Shown in pieces: positions 36,001 through 48,234 of a stretch of 64,000 bases of DNA. Position 1 is the first letter of the stretch; every line of letters begins with the position of its first letter. Source of the DNA: Sphagnum magellanicum (lineage: Eukaryota; Streptophyta; Sphagnopsida; Sphagnales; Sphagnaceae); contig CM038915.1 of assembly GCA_021904315.1 (NCBI GenBank), forward strand, positions 7,564,001 through 7,628,000, written 5' to 3'. The position numbers were made by a program, and so were the translations under genes. The notes below the pieces were generated by a model. It worked only from the letters and a program-made list of their open reading frames with translations. It did not search any database and was not told the DNA's origin.

Positions 36001-39000
36001 AAAAACTCAGAATTGACAACAGGAATGGGGATGTCTATCACCACCAATGGGCCTTGCCCATTGGAAAGCAGAAGCACAAGATGAAGGTTATCATAAGCCA
36101 TGACATATATAGATCAATGGGGTAGACTTAGCAACATGCACCTTGAGCTTACAAGAGGCCTCTTACACCTATCTAGTCAAGCAAGGGTTTGAAGTAATTT
36201 ATCATCGCCCGAGGGAGGGTGGTATAACATGGACGAGCTTGTTTCAAGGATATTAAAGTAAAACAATTTCATTACATAACTTGAAACAATAACAAGGTAG
36301 TAAAGACTTAAGTAGACATCAAAGTTAGGGTTATAATAAAGCAAAAGGAATAGTAGTTATAATGAAAAACAAGAGTGCTCATTTTGCACTCATCGTGAAA
36401 CAAAACATTTGTAAAGGGTGGTGCGTGTGGGGTTGGGTTAGCAAAATTTACAAGATGGGTTTGATAGGGTTTGACATACAGTGAGTTACATACACACTGA
36501 GAAATCTTGTTGGTGGAAACTAAACCACCTTACAATTACAAGGCCTAAACAACTAACATGCAATTGGTTGTAACTTTACAACAAAATACAAACGTTATAA
36601 AAGAATGATTGCTAGTTCAAAAAATCAAACAATTTTATAAAAAAATGCAAATGGGTTCATTGTTCAACATGTTAGTTACTAATTAGAGGGTTTTGATCAC
36701 CATTGTTTAACTTCAAGCCCATGATTTGCAACTCTAGTGTCCATGGCATGAGGGCATGGATTGTACCAATATGCCATATTTACAATTTGCCAATATGGCA
36801 AGTGCTAACTCCCATGCACTTTGCCAAAACAACGATGTGGTGATTGCGAATAGCTAATGTGTAGTTAAGTTTCAATTTAAAATTTGAACAAAATATGTAG
36901 GGGCATGCAACACATGATAGCAAGTTAGTAAATCCCCTCTTACATTGATGACCTTCATGCACATGTGCAAGGATAAAAAAATATTACAATTTATTTGAAA
37001 GGAGAGGGTTTTCTTTCTAAACATTATGTATTTCTTGTAGGTCTTTTTGGTGAAACATTTTATGATATGCACTACATAATTTACTTTTTCATTTTGGCTT
37101 TCAATTCAGAATTAAAAATGAAAAGTTTTGGTTAGACCTATTAGTCTCATTGCTTATTTAGAAAACATGGAATAAAAACATTCAAATGTTCTTTTGTTTA
37201 TTCATTTATTTAAGCAAAATTTTAGAGTATTAAAAGGAAGACAATTTGAAATAAATACCCATTCCATGGATAAGTCAAATTATAAGAGGGTTGCTAATAA
37301 TGGTGATGAACTTGGGTTAGGTGAAAAATTATTGATGAGCATATTGTTATGTATTAGAAAATTTGTGATAAAAGGTAAAATTTCAAAATGTAAATGTTTT
37401 GAGCCTTTAGACGGAAAAGGAAATGTACTGAAAAAAATGAAACCATGTTTCATCATTTTGAAAATTGTGTGAGATTATAATAGGTCTAAATATTTGAAAA
37501 TAATGAATAGAAAGTTTTGACCAGCACTCATACATTGTTTTTGTGTTTAGGGACCTTGTTCATAATGTTTGAAGATCAAAACCAAAGTTATACATCCATG
37601 AGGTAAGGCTCCAAGGTTGGAAATCAAAATAATAATTATGCTTGGAAAAGCCAAGTTTGAAAAATGTATATTTGATGATATATTAGATTGATAGGTTGTT
37701 GATTCTTATCTTATAACTTAATGAATTGTTGTTCATTGCAAAGCAACACCAAACAAAGACATGTAAGAAAATAATGCCAAAGTGCCAAAGGTGAATCAAT
37801 TCTTAACCCCTTTAGTATTTGGTCCAACATGGATCTTTTTGGGGTGCACCCCAAGCTAATCTCTTTAGCCCTTACGGTGAGAAAAAATAAGACCGTATGT
37901 CAAAAACATCATTAGCAAGTGTGAAATAGATTTTCTAGTGACTTGAGTTTTTGACTATTTATTTTGATTGTCTATATCCATAGCCCCACATTCAAGTAAT
38001 TCCTAACATGGGATCTTTACAAATTGAGTCAACTCTTGTCACAATTCTAGGTGCAGAAGTTAATAAAATTGTGATCCCTCAATTTCATGTGTACAAAATT
38101 CATGGGACATATTGGGTCCTAATTCTTTAAACATATATGGATATGTCTTTTTGTTAGACATTTGTTGAATGTTTTTGTTGAATTTTTCCCTTGCTACAAT
38201 TAGGAGTTGCAAAGAGTTTTGTACCATGGTTGAAGATCCTAGTTTGAATTTTTTGAAAGAGAATTACGGAGAAGGAGAAAGAAGGAATTTGTTGAACTTT
38301 TGTGTGATTCCTACAATCTTTAGGCATTGGCAAGAACAATATTGCAAAAGAAGGCAATTAGGTTACAATACATGCAATCTTCAACATGTTCTTCCTATGA
38401 CATTATGTTGTGTTGAAATCTAAACATCCATAGAATATCATGTGGAATTCGTTTTAGAAAAGATGATGATGTGCATGAGTTTCTAGGAACAAGGGCAGAG
38501 TGCCGCCACCTCCATTGAGTGAAAAAGGCGATTGTTTTTTAATTGTTGATGTTTTAAGTGGCATGCACTGTTGGTGTGAACTTTAGACTATCAATGCAAA
38601 AAGTCAACATGCCATAGCTCTAGGCAATGGTGTTCGACAATCACATCAAACTCTTTCCACTATTATTACACACAATGTTGATACACTTAAGAATACATGA
38701 ATAATGAGAAAAGTGAGAACAGTAAGAAGAAAATAGATGTTAGTGTCATGATGTTGTCACAAGAAAAAGAAACAACTCCTACCACCATGTTAACACATGA
38801 TTCCATGTGTGAATCATGACCCCTAGAGAGAAGGAACTTTTAACTTTTTAATTAGGAAACCTCACACTACACCATTGTGTGAATACAACCTCAATACTAG
38901 ATAGCACTTATCTAGGGTGATAAACATATAAACCTCATGTGATATTTTGTTAATAATTAGTTAGGGATTAGCACTCCTACCACTAGAGGTCCTATCACTA

Positions 39001-41690
39001 AGTGTGAAGGCACCCTTAGCAAAAGAAGGACTAGATAAATAGTTTTGAAGTTTATATATAGACAAGGGTTGTTTTCACTACCTACCTACTAACAGCTGAC
39101 TTGTGGGTTGTGAAAAAGCAACTGAACAAACCTCCATGGTTAGCTAGGGAAATGGAACTCAAGATAAAACTGTTCCCTGACCACTTACCATCCATCTTTC
39201 ACTGTGCACAAGTGGGTGCTGGCCCCTGAATATTGGTTATGTGCTATGGAACAAACCCAGCAAATGCCCACTCCACTTAGAAACATCACAACCCTGGTAG
39301 TGCAAGCCTTTAGGTGAGCGTGTAACTGGTGTTCCCCACCATTGATTCACATCAAGAGAGTTACCTCCCATCAATTCATGTTACAAGTGACATTGGCAGA
39401 ACCAAAAGTAGAACCAGCCAAAGACTGCCTGTCCAACCTAGAAAGAAAACCTAAAACATGCCTGAATAGGACACCAAAGCCAGTTATATGATTGGGTGAT
39501 AAATGTGTTTTCTTTTGAATAGTGTCAATTGGAAATTGCCATGACAATAGGTAGCTGAACTCAGTGCTTTAACCTCAATCACAAATGCTTGATGATATGG
39601 GCTCAATCCTTCTATCAGAAAAAAAGTGTCATGCCAAGATCTAGCAAGGCATTTACAAGGATTAATTGTATGCAAATACATTAAGAAAATCCAATGTAAG
39701 ATAGTGTGCTCTATTGGCCTACCTTTGGCAGTGCCCACATTGATTAAGTTGAAACATCTAGTATTTGGATTTATTATAAGCATACTGTGAACATGCCATC
39801 CAATGATCTGCCTAATTCGTATAGCAATTTCGCTCATGTTAGCTACCGGGTGTGCGCATTCAGTTTTGAAACAGCATTGGCCAAATGAAGTGTTTTCTGA
39901 ATTTACATAGTATATGCTCTACAGATCTAAATTGGAGACATTTTCTAACCTGTGGTCTATTGATTGTAGGGTTATTCTAAAAGTGGCTAGAAATCTTAAA
40001 CTATGCAAGTTCATTGTTAATTTGACAGAGCTTCAGAGCTTCATAGGAAAGAGGGTTTAGCAGAGAAATTGCTTGAGCTCTATGATGTTGGGATTAAAAG
40101 CTTGCTAAGTAAGAGCATGTTACACTGCAAACTTCTTGGATAGCCAACAAGTTCATGGAATTCACTGGTGAGTTGATTGCACCAATGTCAAGAGCTGGGG
40201 TACCAAGAAGGGGCTTTGACAAATGCCTACAAGGCTGAAATCACTAGCAATTGGAGGAAGGAGAGGAGGTATGCTAGGATTCATATTCCCTTACATATCT
40301 TAGGGCAGTTCCACCGCCACCTTTAAACAGTAATTTGGATGTAGTTCAAGCTTTAAATAGCATTAAGTTGAGTTTGGAGTTTGGACCAGTGTTTTTATTG
40401 TATTTTGTGTTTTTTTTTCATTAAAAAGAAATATTTATCACAATATTCTTTATTTAAAAATAAAACAGTCAAAAAAGATATTTTGGATCAGTTTTGTTAC
40501 ATGTCTATTCCTAGCTATTGTAGGTAACCACACAATAAAAGGATTTTTCTTTTGGACAGTTTCTGATAATTTTACACTGTTCAATATTTCATATTCATGC
40601 TGAGGATGGAGAATTGACTTGCACAAACTCTTGAATGTGGTAGACATTCTGGGTGTAGATGAACTTCTTCAATCACGACTCATTAAATTTCTTACAACTG
40701 AGCTGCTTAACCCATGCTTTCCTTGCATCCCACTAGGAGGAATCTTAAGTGTACGAGTAGGTGGAAGTTGTCTTCACACCCAGAGGAGACATTATTCATA
40801 CACATCAAGTGCCCTTTTCAAACACTAAAAAAGAAGCAGCCAGACTTTACTTTCTTTGCCATGGCCAGTAGATTGAGTTCCCAAAGCCTGAGAACAATAT
40901 AGCTCCCATAGTGATGTGCCCTTCATAACAGAAAAATACTGACATAATCTGAATCTGCCACGGAGGTGGCTTTAGATCTGTAAGGTACTGCGGAGGCTAG
41001 GAGCAAAGATGCTTATCAATCTTCTGCTCCCTTCAAATATAATTCACCTTCCAGTGAATGAAAGAGGCATGAGCTTGTTGTTGCTCAATGAAGAGACAAG
41101 AAAGGTAACCAGATGTTCATACACTAGCCCACATACTGTATTGCCTTTTCAACATTTGAGGAAATATCTGCAGAAACCTCATGAGAAAAGCCTGCTGTCG
41201 GCTTCAATGATCAATAAGGATTGAAGAAGCTTTGTCCTTAGTGCCTATTGAATCCAAGAAGTGATAACAACAGACACTGATCACCATTCATGCACTCCAC
41301 AATTGAATAAACATTGAAAGCCCTATGTATCTATCATGTGAGATTCACATTAAAAGGGACATCAATCTCTACTGTTATCTGAGAGTGTGAAAGAATGATG
41401 AAGAGTGAGGGAGACATCAGGGATGATGCAATGCCCAACAATACAACCGATCAGCAAATGTTTGCCATCCATAACCAAAGTGGATAAATTCTGACACATT
41501 TTTGTGTATCTTTGAATGTGCAGTCTAAGAGCAAACTAAAAAGCATATCTTACTTCTACATGGGCAACTGGGCATTTCAGCATACGACTGAAACACCATG
41601 TGCTTTGCTTATTTCTTCCATGTCAATTCATGTTAACAGCTAGCCAGCTACCAAGAGAGACAGACAGTCCACACCCTAGAAGAATTAGGG
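36001..41690. other. Intergenic region between the two genes
   Basis: Mixed composition. 36.2-38.7 kb is AT-rich; 38.7-41.6 kb is more balanced. Open frames reach 117 codons (39484-39837, minus) but none shows a recognisable domain or codon pattern. A short inverted pair CTCACACTACACCATTGTGTGA lies near 38860. No tRNA, rRNA or element ends were seen. Confidence 0.5.
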
Positions 41691-41809
41691 TTTTTCTAGA
41701 TGCTGGATAGCTTCAATTTTGTATCAAACTTAATTAGATACTTGAGACTGTAGAAGACAATTGCTTGAGAAGCAGGATTTGCAAACACCATGTGAATCTC
41801 TGCCTGCAT

Positions 41810-41974
41810 CTGGTTCAAATGGATGCTCCACTCTAATTGGTCTTTGTAATGTAGCTGCTGCAATGCTGCATCTGAATGCATAGCCCTCAGGATTCTGGTT
41901 CAAAAAAATTGATGATCCACTCATCCATCTTTTGTGATGTGGCTGCTGCAATCCATTTATCTGAATGCATGTAT
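41810..41974 (-). repeat. 85-bp tandem duplication in the presumed 3' UTR of the kinase gene
   Basis: CTGGTTCAAA at 41810 recurs at 41895, and GCTGCTGCAAT..ATCTGAATGCAT closes both copies (41858-41881 and 41943-41969). The copies have diverged at several places. They lie just downstream of the kinase stop codon on the minus strand. Confidence 0.65.
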
Positions 41975-41996
41975 TATTACAATAACAATTGCCAGG

Positions 41997-43637
41997 TTAT
42001 TGTTCTCGCTGAGAGCGAGAGTGACGGCGAATGTGCAAAAGGTCCCGAACCCAGTCATTATTTTGTTGCAAGTTTTGTTCTATCCTTTGCAATTCTTCTA
42101 CAATTGTGTCAAATGGTGGCCTCTCTTTCAGTTTTGATGACCAGCACTTGTGAATCAATTCACACATACCTGGAGGATAGGTCTTGACTCTCATCATCTC
42201 TGGCCTCCGGTTTTCCTCTGCCACAAGTCTTGCAGCTTCATAGGCTTCATCCTCTTCAAATGGAGCAACGCCTTCCATCATCTCATACAGAATCATGGCA
42301 AACGAAAAAACATCCACACTCTTATCGTACTTCTCATGTCTAAAAACCTCAGGCGCCATGTACCTGTAGCTGCCTGTCTCTCCCGTCATCTTATACACAT
42401 CATGCAAGTGCTTCATATCGATCAGCTTGCTGAGTCCAAAGTCGCCAACCTTGAGCTCCTGCGCATCATCGAAAATGAGATTGCGCGGCTTCAGGTCGCG
42501 ATGGATGATGACATTGGGGCCGCCATGGAGATAACACATGCCTCGAGCAATATCCAAGGAGTATTTCACAGCAAGAAGCGGCGGCAACGACGATTCTTTC
42601 CTCCTCCTCGACTTGAACACCGCATGCAAATCTCCCCCTGCAAGATACTCCGTGACCAGCATGAGAGGAGGCCGCAACGTGACAGCTCCCAGGAACTGCA
42701 CAATGTTAGGATGCCTAACCTTGATCATAAACTCCACCTCGTGCTGGAAATCTTTCATCACCGATCGATTCTTGGACAAGGACTGTCGTACAGTTTTCAC
42801 AGCCACTGGAGTACCTCTCCAGGTGGCCTTCCTGATCTCCCCGAACGATCCTTTGCCGATGAGAACGCTATGCTCCAAGTCGATTTCCGAGGGAATAATC
42901 TCCCAGTCCCCATTTTGCGGCAATGGCGGAGCCAGCACTACTTTCCTCTCATGATCTCCCACCGCTTCTCCCCCGTAATCCTTCAGCAGCTTCACCATCT
43001 CCATGTGCCCGGACGCCAAGGCATCAGCCCGCGGAGAATTACCCCACCGATCTCGAACATTAACGGAAGCACCCTAACAAGGCAAGAACCACAAATTGAC
43101 GACCACTCATGTAGCAGCAATTCCGCCCAAACATTTGCGAAAAAGAAACGATAATCAATGTTATGCCCCTTGAAATTCATGACTTGTAAAGCAGCTTGCT
43201 GCCATCATCATCATCTCAAGGATATTGTTGTTGATTAAGCATCTGATCTACTTACTTACTTATTTACCCTGCAGCAACAAGAAAAAAGGTCCTATGTCAG
43301 AGGCTTTCCGTTAGGTTGCACAACACATTGTGTGTAACAAGGCGCTATGTCAATGGCTTTCCGTTAGCGTGCACAGCACATTGCGTGTAATTGCCTTCTG
43401 AAAAGAGACGACCCTTACCTGCATCAGTAGGATCCGCGCTGCACTCTGACAGTCGAATAAGGCAGCGACATGAAGCGGGGTGCGTTGATCGTAGTCCACT
43501 GCATTCATAAGCGTCTTGTCGGAACTGAGCAGCTGACGCATGCTACCTAAATCCTGGTTTCGCACCGCCCATTGCAGCTTCGACACCTGCGCCCTGTCCA
43601 CCATCGCTCCTCGATTGTTCTCACTTTCCCTCCTCAC
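41997..43637 (-). CDS. Ankyrin-repeat Raf-like protein kinase, VIK/ILK type
   Basis: Two coding exons on the minus strand, 43637-43419 (73 codons) and 43073-41997 (358 codons plus stop), joined by a 345-bp GT-AG phase-0 intron, give 431 residues. The N-terminal third holds ankyrin repeats (DYDQRTPLHVAALF; then GASVNVRDRWGNSPRADA across the splice, and GHMEMVKLLKDYGGE). The kinase domain starts after GDWEI. The P-loop is GKGSFG (146-151), the ATP lysine K166 in VAVK, the catalytic loop HRDLKPRN (264-271), DFG at 284 and APE at 313-315. All key residues are present, so it should be active. Architecture, length and the strings RHPNIVQFLGAVT and HDVYKMTGETGSYRYMAPE match the plant group-C Raf-like MAPKKKs that include Arabidopsis VIK, a kinase linked to VH1/BRL2 signalling and phosphorylation of a vacuolar sugar transporter. 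A second ATG at codon 12 could be the real start. Function here is inferred from the family. Confidence 0.93.
43292..43390 (-). repeat. 53-bp tandem duplication inside the kinase intron
   Basis: CTATGTCAGAGGCTTTCCGT at 43292 recurs as CTATGTCAATGGCTTTCCGT at 43345. Both copies end in GCACA(A/G)CACATTG(T/C)GTGTAA. It lies wholly within the intron and does not touch either splice site. Confidence 0.8.
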
Positions 43638-43790
43638 TCGCCGGCCCCCTCATCTCGTCACTGCTGCGGCCAGCCAGGCCTCCTGCTGCTGCTGCTTCTG
43701 CGCCGCTTCTTCCAACTCCTGCACGCTTCCTCCTTGACGCAAGGAGGCCACAGTGGAGGTGTTCCGTATAAGACGTTACGTATTTGACGT
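43638..43790 (-). promoter_or_regulatory. GC-rich 5' flank / leader of the kinase gene
   Basis: The first 110 bp upstream of the start are GC-rich with a run of CTG/CAG triplets (43680-43700), as in a leader exon. The tandem array begins immediately beyond. No clear TATA box was assigned; a weak candidate, CTTATAC on the minus strand, lies near 43768-43774. Confidence 0.4.
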
Positions 43791-44390
43791 ATGTATGTAT
43801 GTATGTACGTATGTATTCCTAGACACCTAATCCACGTAATAATAATACAACGCATCGTACGCATGCACAGACTAGACGATTCATTAGTGCACGAACCATT
43901 TTTAATACGGTATGAAGTACGTATCCTTTCTAGAATACACTATACAATTTTGTTGTTGTCAACCTTTTATGTGTGTATTCCTTGACGTCTAATGCACCTA
44001 ATAATATAATGCATTGTACATACACGCTAAATACATGATTCATGTACGAGCCTTTTTTAATACGGTCTGATGCACATATCCTATTTGAGAGAGTTCAATA
44101 TAAAAAAATTTCGTTGTTGACCGTATGTGTGTGTGTATTCCTCGACACCTAAAAATATACCCAAAAAATTATGATACATATCCTACATATGCGTGACTAG
44201 GCGATTTGTGTATGAACCGGTACCATACGCTTTGATGTACGTATTTTATTTTGAAATATACTGTATATAAGAATATATATTGTATATATATTTTTTGTTC
44301 TTGTCCTTAACTAGATGTGTGTATTCCTCGACACCTAATAGACCGTATTGGTCTGATGTACGTATCTTATCAATAAAAATAAGTACACTG
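43787..44390. repeat. Tandem array of 160-190 bp units upstream of the kinase gene
   Basis: Units start with GTATTCCTCGACACCTAAT-like sequence at 43813, 43975, 44135 and 44321 (offsets 162, 160, 186). Each contains, in order, a CGTAC/TACGC stretch, a GATT..TGTACGARCC block, TTTTTAATACGGTCTGATG, ACGTATCCT, a GAATACACTATA-like block and TGTTGTTGACC. The fourth unit is partial. A short GTAT microsatellite precedes the first. The copies are diverged (roughly 70-80 percent alike by eye), so the array is not recent. Confidence 0.75.
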
Positions 44391-45361
44391 TACAGTTTTA
44401 GAAAGCTGCTGACGGTGCATGGAGGATCATTTTATTTCGAAAATTTTAAGGGCAAAAGTAGCAGTGGTTTTTTTTTTTTTTTTTTTTTTTTTGGGGGGGT
44501 GGGGTAAGGGGTTTCTTCTGACGAGATTTTGCAGAATATCGACCTCAGAAACATTCTAAAAAGAGTATTTTCTTATAATTTATTTCTCTGTTTTTGAGAA
44601 ACGACTTTTTTTTTTTTTTTAACACTGAAAAGTGTGTCTGCTCATTTATTTTATTTTATTTTATTTTATTTCATTTTATTTCATTTCCTGTCAGAGTTTA
44701 TTGCAATACAGCAGCAGGTCTTCTCAAGATTATGCCCAGTTAAGTAAATGCCAAGGCTTTAGTTCTGTCATCAAAAGCTCCATGGGTAGCAGAATTGCCC
44801 TTTACCCAAGACTCCGTAGTCAGTTTTGTCATTAAAATAATCCTTTAAATACTGAAATGAAATTTTTTTTGTCGATAGATCAAGTTGAGGTTAGTGTTTT
44901 TCTTTTCTCCCAATTTTGTGAAGTTTTGCTTTAGTGGTGGTCAACCATAAGAATATTTAGACAAATTTTGGCAATATTCAAAATATGGAAGGTAGCAATA
45001 TCTTAAAGCACCCTTTCCTCTTGTATGCAGTTGTGTTTCGCTTTGGGGCTAATTTTTAGATTTTTTTTTTTTGGGGGGGAAGAACATTTCTTCCAAAAAC
45101 AGGGAATTTTGTGATAGAATATTGTATTTCCAAAATATTTTTCACAAAATGGACAAAACTCACCACCTAAAAAAGCAAATTGGTCAAGGTACTGTCGAAT
45201 ATTCAAAAAAAGAAAAAAGAATGGATTCCTTGAAATATATATATATAATTTTTTTGTCAATGTAGAAGCTAAGCTAACCCTAGGCTTCAGTAATCAATTA
45301 CCAATGGAGAGTAAGAGATTTTATTTATTTATTTATTTATGATCAAAAGTGAGAATGGCTA
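44391..45361. other. Intergenic stretch with simple repeats
   Basis: It contains long T runs (44467-44492 and 44609-44622), a TTTTA pentanucleotide repeat (44646-44690) and a TTTA repeat (45321-45341). No gene or element ends were recognised. Confidence 0.6.
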
Positions 45362-45929
45362 TCTTATATATTAAAGCAAACATGGTGTCTGTCTGTGTGG
45401 GCAATGCTTGGAAAATTCTTCCAGTCATTGCCTGTTCCCTATGGTGTGCTTTGTAGAAGGGGGGGCTTGGGTAAGTTGAGGAATTTCTTGATTTGGGAAT
45501 TTCAATCTCTGTGACAGTTATTACCCAACTGACAGCTGATGGACCTGGCTTGAGAGAGGTTCAGATTCAGGCATCCAGTGGATGGATGGTGCGTCGGTGG
45601 GTGAATCACTCTGGCCCAATGTGATCCGATGGAAACCGGTGTTCAGGCATTTAGTGGACGAATGGTGCGCCGACGGGTGTTGAATCACTCTGGCCCAGTG
45701 TGATCCGATGGAAACCATGGGATGAAACTGGGATTTCATGGATGGGTGAAACTGCCCCCCAAGGGTCAGTTTACTTAGTCAGTAGCTTTTTTTTTTTTTT
45801 CCCTTGAGCCTTTTTTCTTATCATGTTTTTTTTTCTTGCTCTCACTTTTTTCCTAGGCCTTTTTTCTTCTCTCTTTTTTCTTTTTCTTGAAATAACACAC
45901 CTGTGCATTATGCACAGGGTTCACACTAG
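45362..45929 (+). mobile_element. Non-autonomous Helitron, family A, copy 2
   Basis: It starts TCTTATATATTAAAGCAAAC after an A (45361) and ends CTAG at 45926-45929 before a T. The 3' hairpin CCTGTGC-ATTAT-GCACAGG (about 45900-45918) lies just before GTTCACACTAG, the same tail as the copy at 13577. Inside the 5' end, GGCAATG at 45400 can pair with CATTGCC at 45425, a weaker foldback than in copy 1. The middle carries a duplicated block: the word TCTGGCCCA(A/G)TGTGATCCGA occurs at about 45609 and 45689. Length 568 bp, no coding capacity. Confidence 0.83.
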
Positions 45930-46071
45930 TTGAGCTAAAGTGTAAAGATTGCATACCAGGGTTTCTTGTTTCTTCTTGCAGATGAAGGTATAGTAACCTC
46001 CTACCTAAGTACGCAACTTGAACCTGGGAGGATTGTGCGTACTTAGCCGGTAGGTGCGCACTTTAGATGAA

Positions 46072-47004
46072 TCACTTAGTCCGTCCGTCCGTTTGACACA
46101 CAGGGCGTTCCGACCCGTTAACGGTCTCTGCGATGCCAATTCTGCAACCCCCCAGAAATGAGCCGTAGAGACGGATTCTGCTACGTATTTGCTTCTTTTT
46201 TTATCTTTTTTTTTTGGATTTGTTTTTTCGGATTTTTCTCCCCTTCTCTTAAATTAACAAAAATGAAGAAACAAAATAAAAAATAAAAAATAAAAAATCG
46301 GCAGAAAAATCTAAGGCTACATGTTTTCTTCTTTTTTTATCTTTTTTTTTTGGATTTGTTTTTTTGGATTTTTCTCCCCTTTTCTTAAATTAACAAAAAT
46401 GAAGAAAAAAATAAATAAATAATAAAAAATCGGCAGAAAAATCTAAGGCTATGTATTTGCTTTTTTTTTTTTGGACCCGTTAACGGTCGACTACATCCCT
46501 GACGGAGCTCGGGTTTCAGGCCGACCGGGCCCGGCGCTAATCGGAGGGCGGAATTTCCTGTTCCCAGTCTATGGGCAAAGCTATTGGAGGAAATTAGGTT
46601 ACGACATTCTAGCGCGGAACGAAGACCCGGGATAGCCGACGTGAAGAACGGGGTGCCGGGCCGGGTCCGGTCCGGACTGTGTGTGACGGAGCTCGGCAAC
46701 TTTTGCTCCGGAGAACACCCACTGAGGGAAGTTATCAGCAGTCACTTTTTGGAAAGTTTTTGGTATGGTCGTTACTGATTTTGGGTACTGTAGCTGTGCA
46801 AGATTACAGAACGTCTCTCGGGGGTTTTTTTTTTTGGCGAATTGTTTTTGTTTGTAGCCAAAATGGCCATCATCTGTAGGAAGATGTGGAAAAAGTGGGC
46901 AATTATCTGAAGAAATATTTAGCCAAACCTGGCTACAAATCCAAACATGAAAGCACAAAGCGTTGGGGGTGGCTGGAGTGGCGTAGTCACGGGTTACCCA
47001 CTAG
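46072..47004 (+). mobile_element. Non-autonomous Helitron, family B, copy 2, nested
   Basis: The 3' end is clear: GGAGTGGCGTAGTCACGGG, then CCACTAG ending at 47004, before a T. It matches the 3' end of the copy at 12689. The 5' end is placed at TCACTTAGTCCGTCCGTC (46072) after an A, by comparison with TTCACTACGTCCGTCAGTC just inside the 5' end of copy 1, so this end is less certain. The element sits inside the pogo-like MITE, whose two halves lie directly outside these borders; that supports both borders. Length about 933 bp; no helicase. Confidence 0.7.
46187..46461 (+). repeat. Tandem duplication of about 135 bp within the Helitron
   Basis: The block from ATTTGCTTCTTTTTTTATC through GGATTTGTTTTTTCGG, CTTAAATTAACAAAAATGAA and ATCGGCAGAAAAATCTAAGG is repeated immediately (about 46187-46320 and 46325-46455). 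The two copies differ by a few bases and A-run length, so the duplication is fairly recent. The flanking word GACCCGTTAACGGTC also occurs on both sides (46113 and 46475). Confidence 0.8.
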
Positions 47005-47103
47005 TTATTTCATAATCTGAACCTTATTTTTTCGGGAAAATAATGCGTACTTTACCGGGATGCGTACTTAAACGGGTGCGTACTTAGGCGGGAGTCTACT
47101 GTA

Positions 47104-48234
47104 CCAACTTGTTAGAGTGCTGGCCCACCCAACCAGTGTGCACCAGCACCGACAAATGGAGTTTAGTGAACTGGTACCCTAGTACCTACACTGGCAACCA
47201 GTGTTTTATTTTTCAATTTTGTGTTGTAGGCAAAGTGGTGATCATCCATAGGAAGATTTAGGCAAAATTTTGGTTATAATTTTTTTATTTTAAAATTTAA
47301 GCATACTTCTATTTTTTGTGGCTACGCATTCGAACCAAACATAAATATCTGATGATTTTTATTTTTTATGTTACAATTATCTAGATTGAAAACCCCCAAA
47401 ACCACTGCATTTTTTAATTTTTCAAATTTTGATTTTACTCATCAGCAGAATTTTACCAGTCACAAAGAAGGCTGTTGTCACCATGGTAAAAAACCCAAAT
47501 TTTTGAGTTGCCTCTGGACATGTATTAACATCCCATCTGAAGACAAAATCAAGCTCTCGAAGTCCAAATTTAACAATTTTGGGGTTAAAGGGGACATAGT
47601 GCCCATACACTTGGTTCTGGTAAGTAAGTCATCAGAAATATAGACCTCACTGTTAATGTTTTTTTTTCAGAAATGGGTTTACTAGCAAAACACCCACGCT
47701 GCGCCCATGGCTCCTACCATGCTTTTGTTTCCACTCGAAATGCTCTAATTCCATCATTATGTCTAGATATCTTTCTAGTAGATGACCTCTCTACATACTC
47801 TCCCTCCTTACCAGCCCCACCACTTCAATTCGCATTTGATTCATCAAATTCACATGTTGCCATGACTGGTTTCTGAATACTGCTATCATTCTAAAGGTCA
47901 CTTCACACTTAAGGATCGGATATCCAGATTATCACTCAATGCTCATCTGGAGATACCCCGTTAGAGCTTAAATATGCCCAGGTTCACATTGACATACAAA
48001 ATAATTTAACTTACTTCACCCATGATCGGTAATTTGAATGGACTGCTGTTCTGACATGGAGTTATGGGAAGTTGATTGTTGATAGTGAACTATTGCTGTT
48101 CACAATGGCATCTCATCACCATAACATATCAATGTGAAAAAATGGAGCGCCCACATAGCTTTTGTTGATCATTGCAAGGAGAGCTTGAAGTTCCTTTTGT
48201 TTTTTTGTACGTCCAGGTCTCTCTTTACTGTGCA
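47104..48234. other. Intergenic stretch
   Basis: Open frames up to 91 codons without recognisable domains. 47211-47262 resembles 46841-46892 inside the Helitron (GTAGGCAAAGTGGTGATCAT versus GTAGCCAAAATGGCCATCAT, then AGGAAGAT). Confidence 0.5.

Larger units (their letters stand above)
45991..47101. mobile_element. Small pogo/Tigger-like element interrupted by a Helitron
   Basis: The left end from 45991 (TAGTAACCTCCTACCTAAGT) and the right end to 47101, read on the minus strand (CAGTAGACTCCCGCCTAAGT), are inverted repeats of about 25 bp. TA is present on both sides (45989-45990, 47102-47103), the target duplication of Tc1/mariner-pogo elements; the CAGT..CTCCC start is typical of pogo/Tigger ends. 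Both subterminal parts carry the motif AAGTACGCA or its inverse several times, probably transposase binding sites. Without the nested Helitron the element is only about 178 bp, so it is a MITE moved by another element's transposase. Confidence 0.65.

Noticed and set aside
39484-39837. 117-codon open frame on the minus strand
   Set aside because: No recognisable domain, no upstream or downstream exon with a matching phase, and no support beyond length.
42150-43154. 334-codon open frame on the plus strand
   Set aside because: It lies exactly antisense to the kinase exon, has no recognisable domain, and is the usual shadow of a GC-balanced coding exon.
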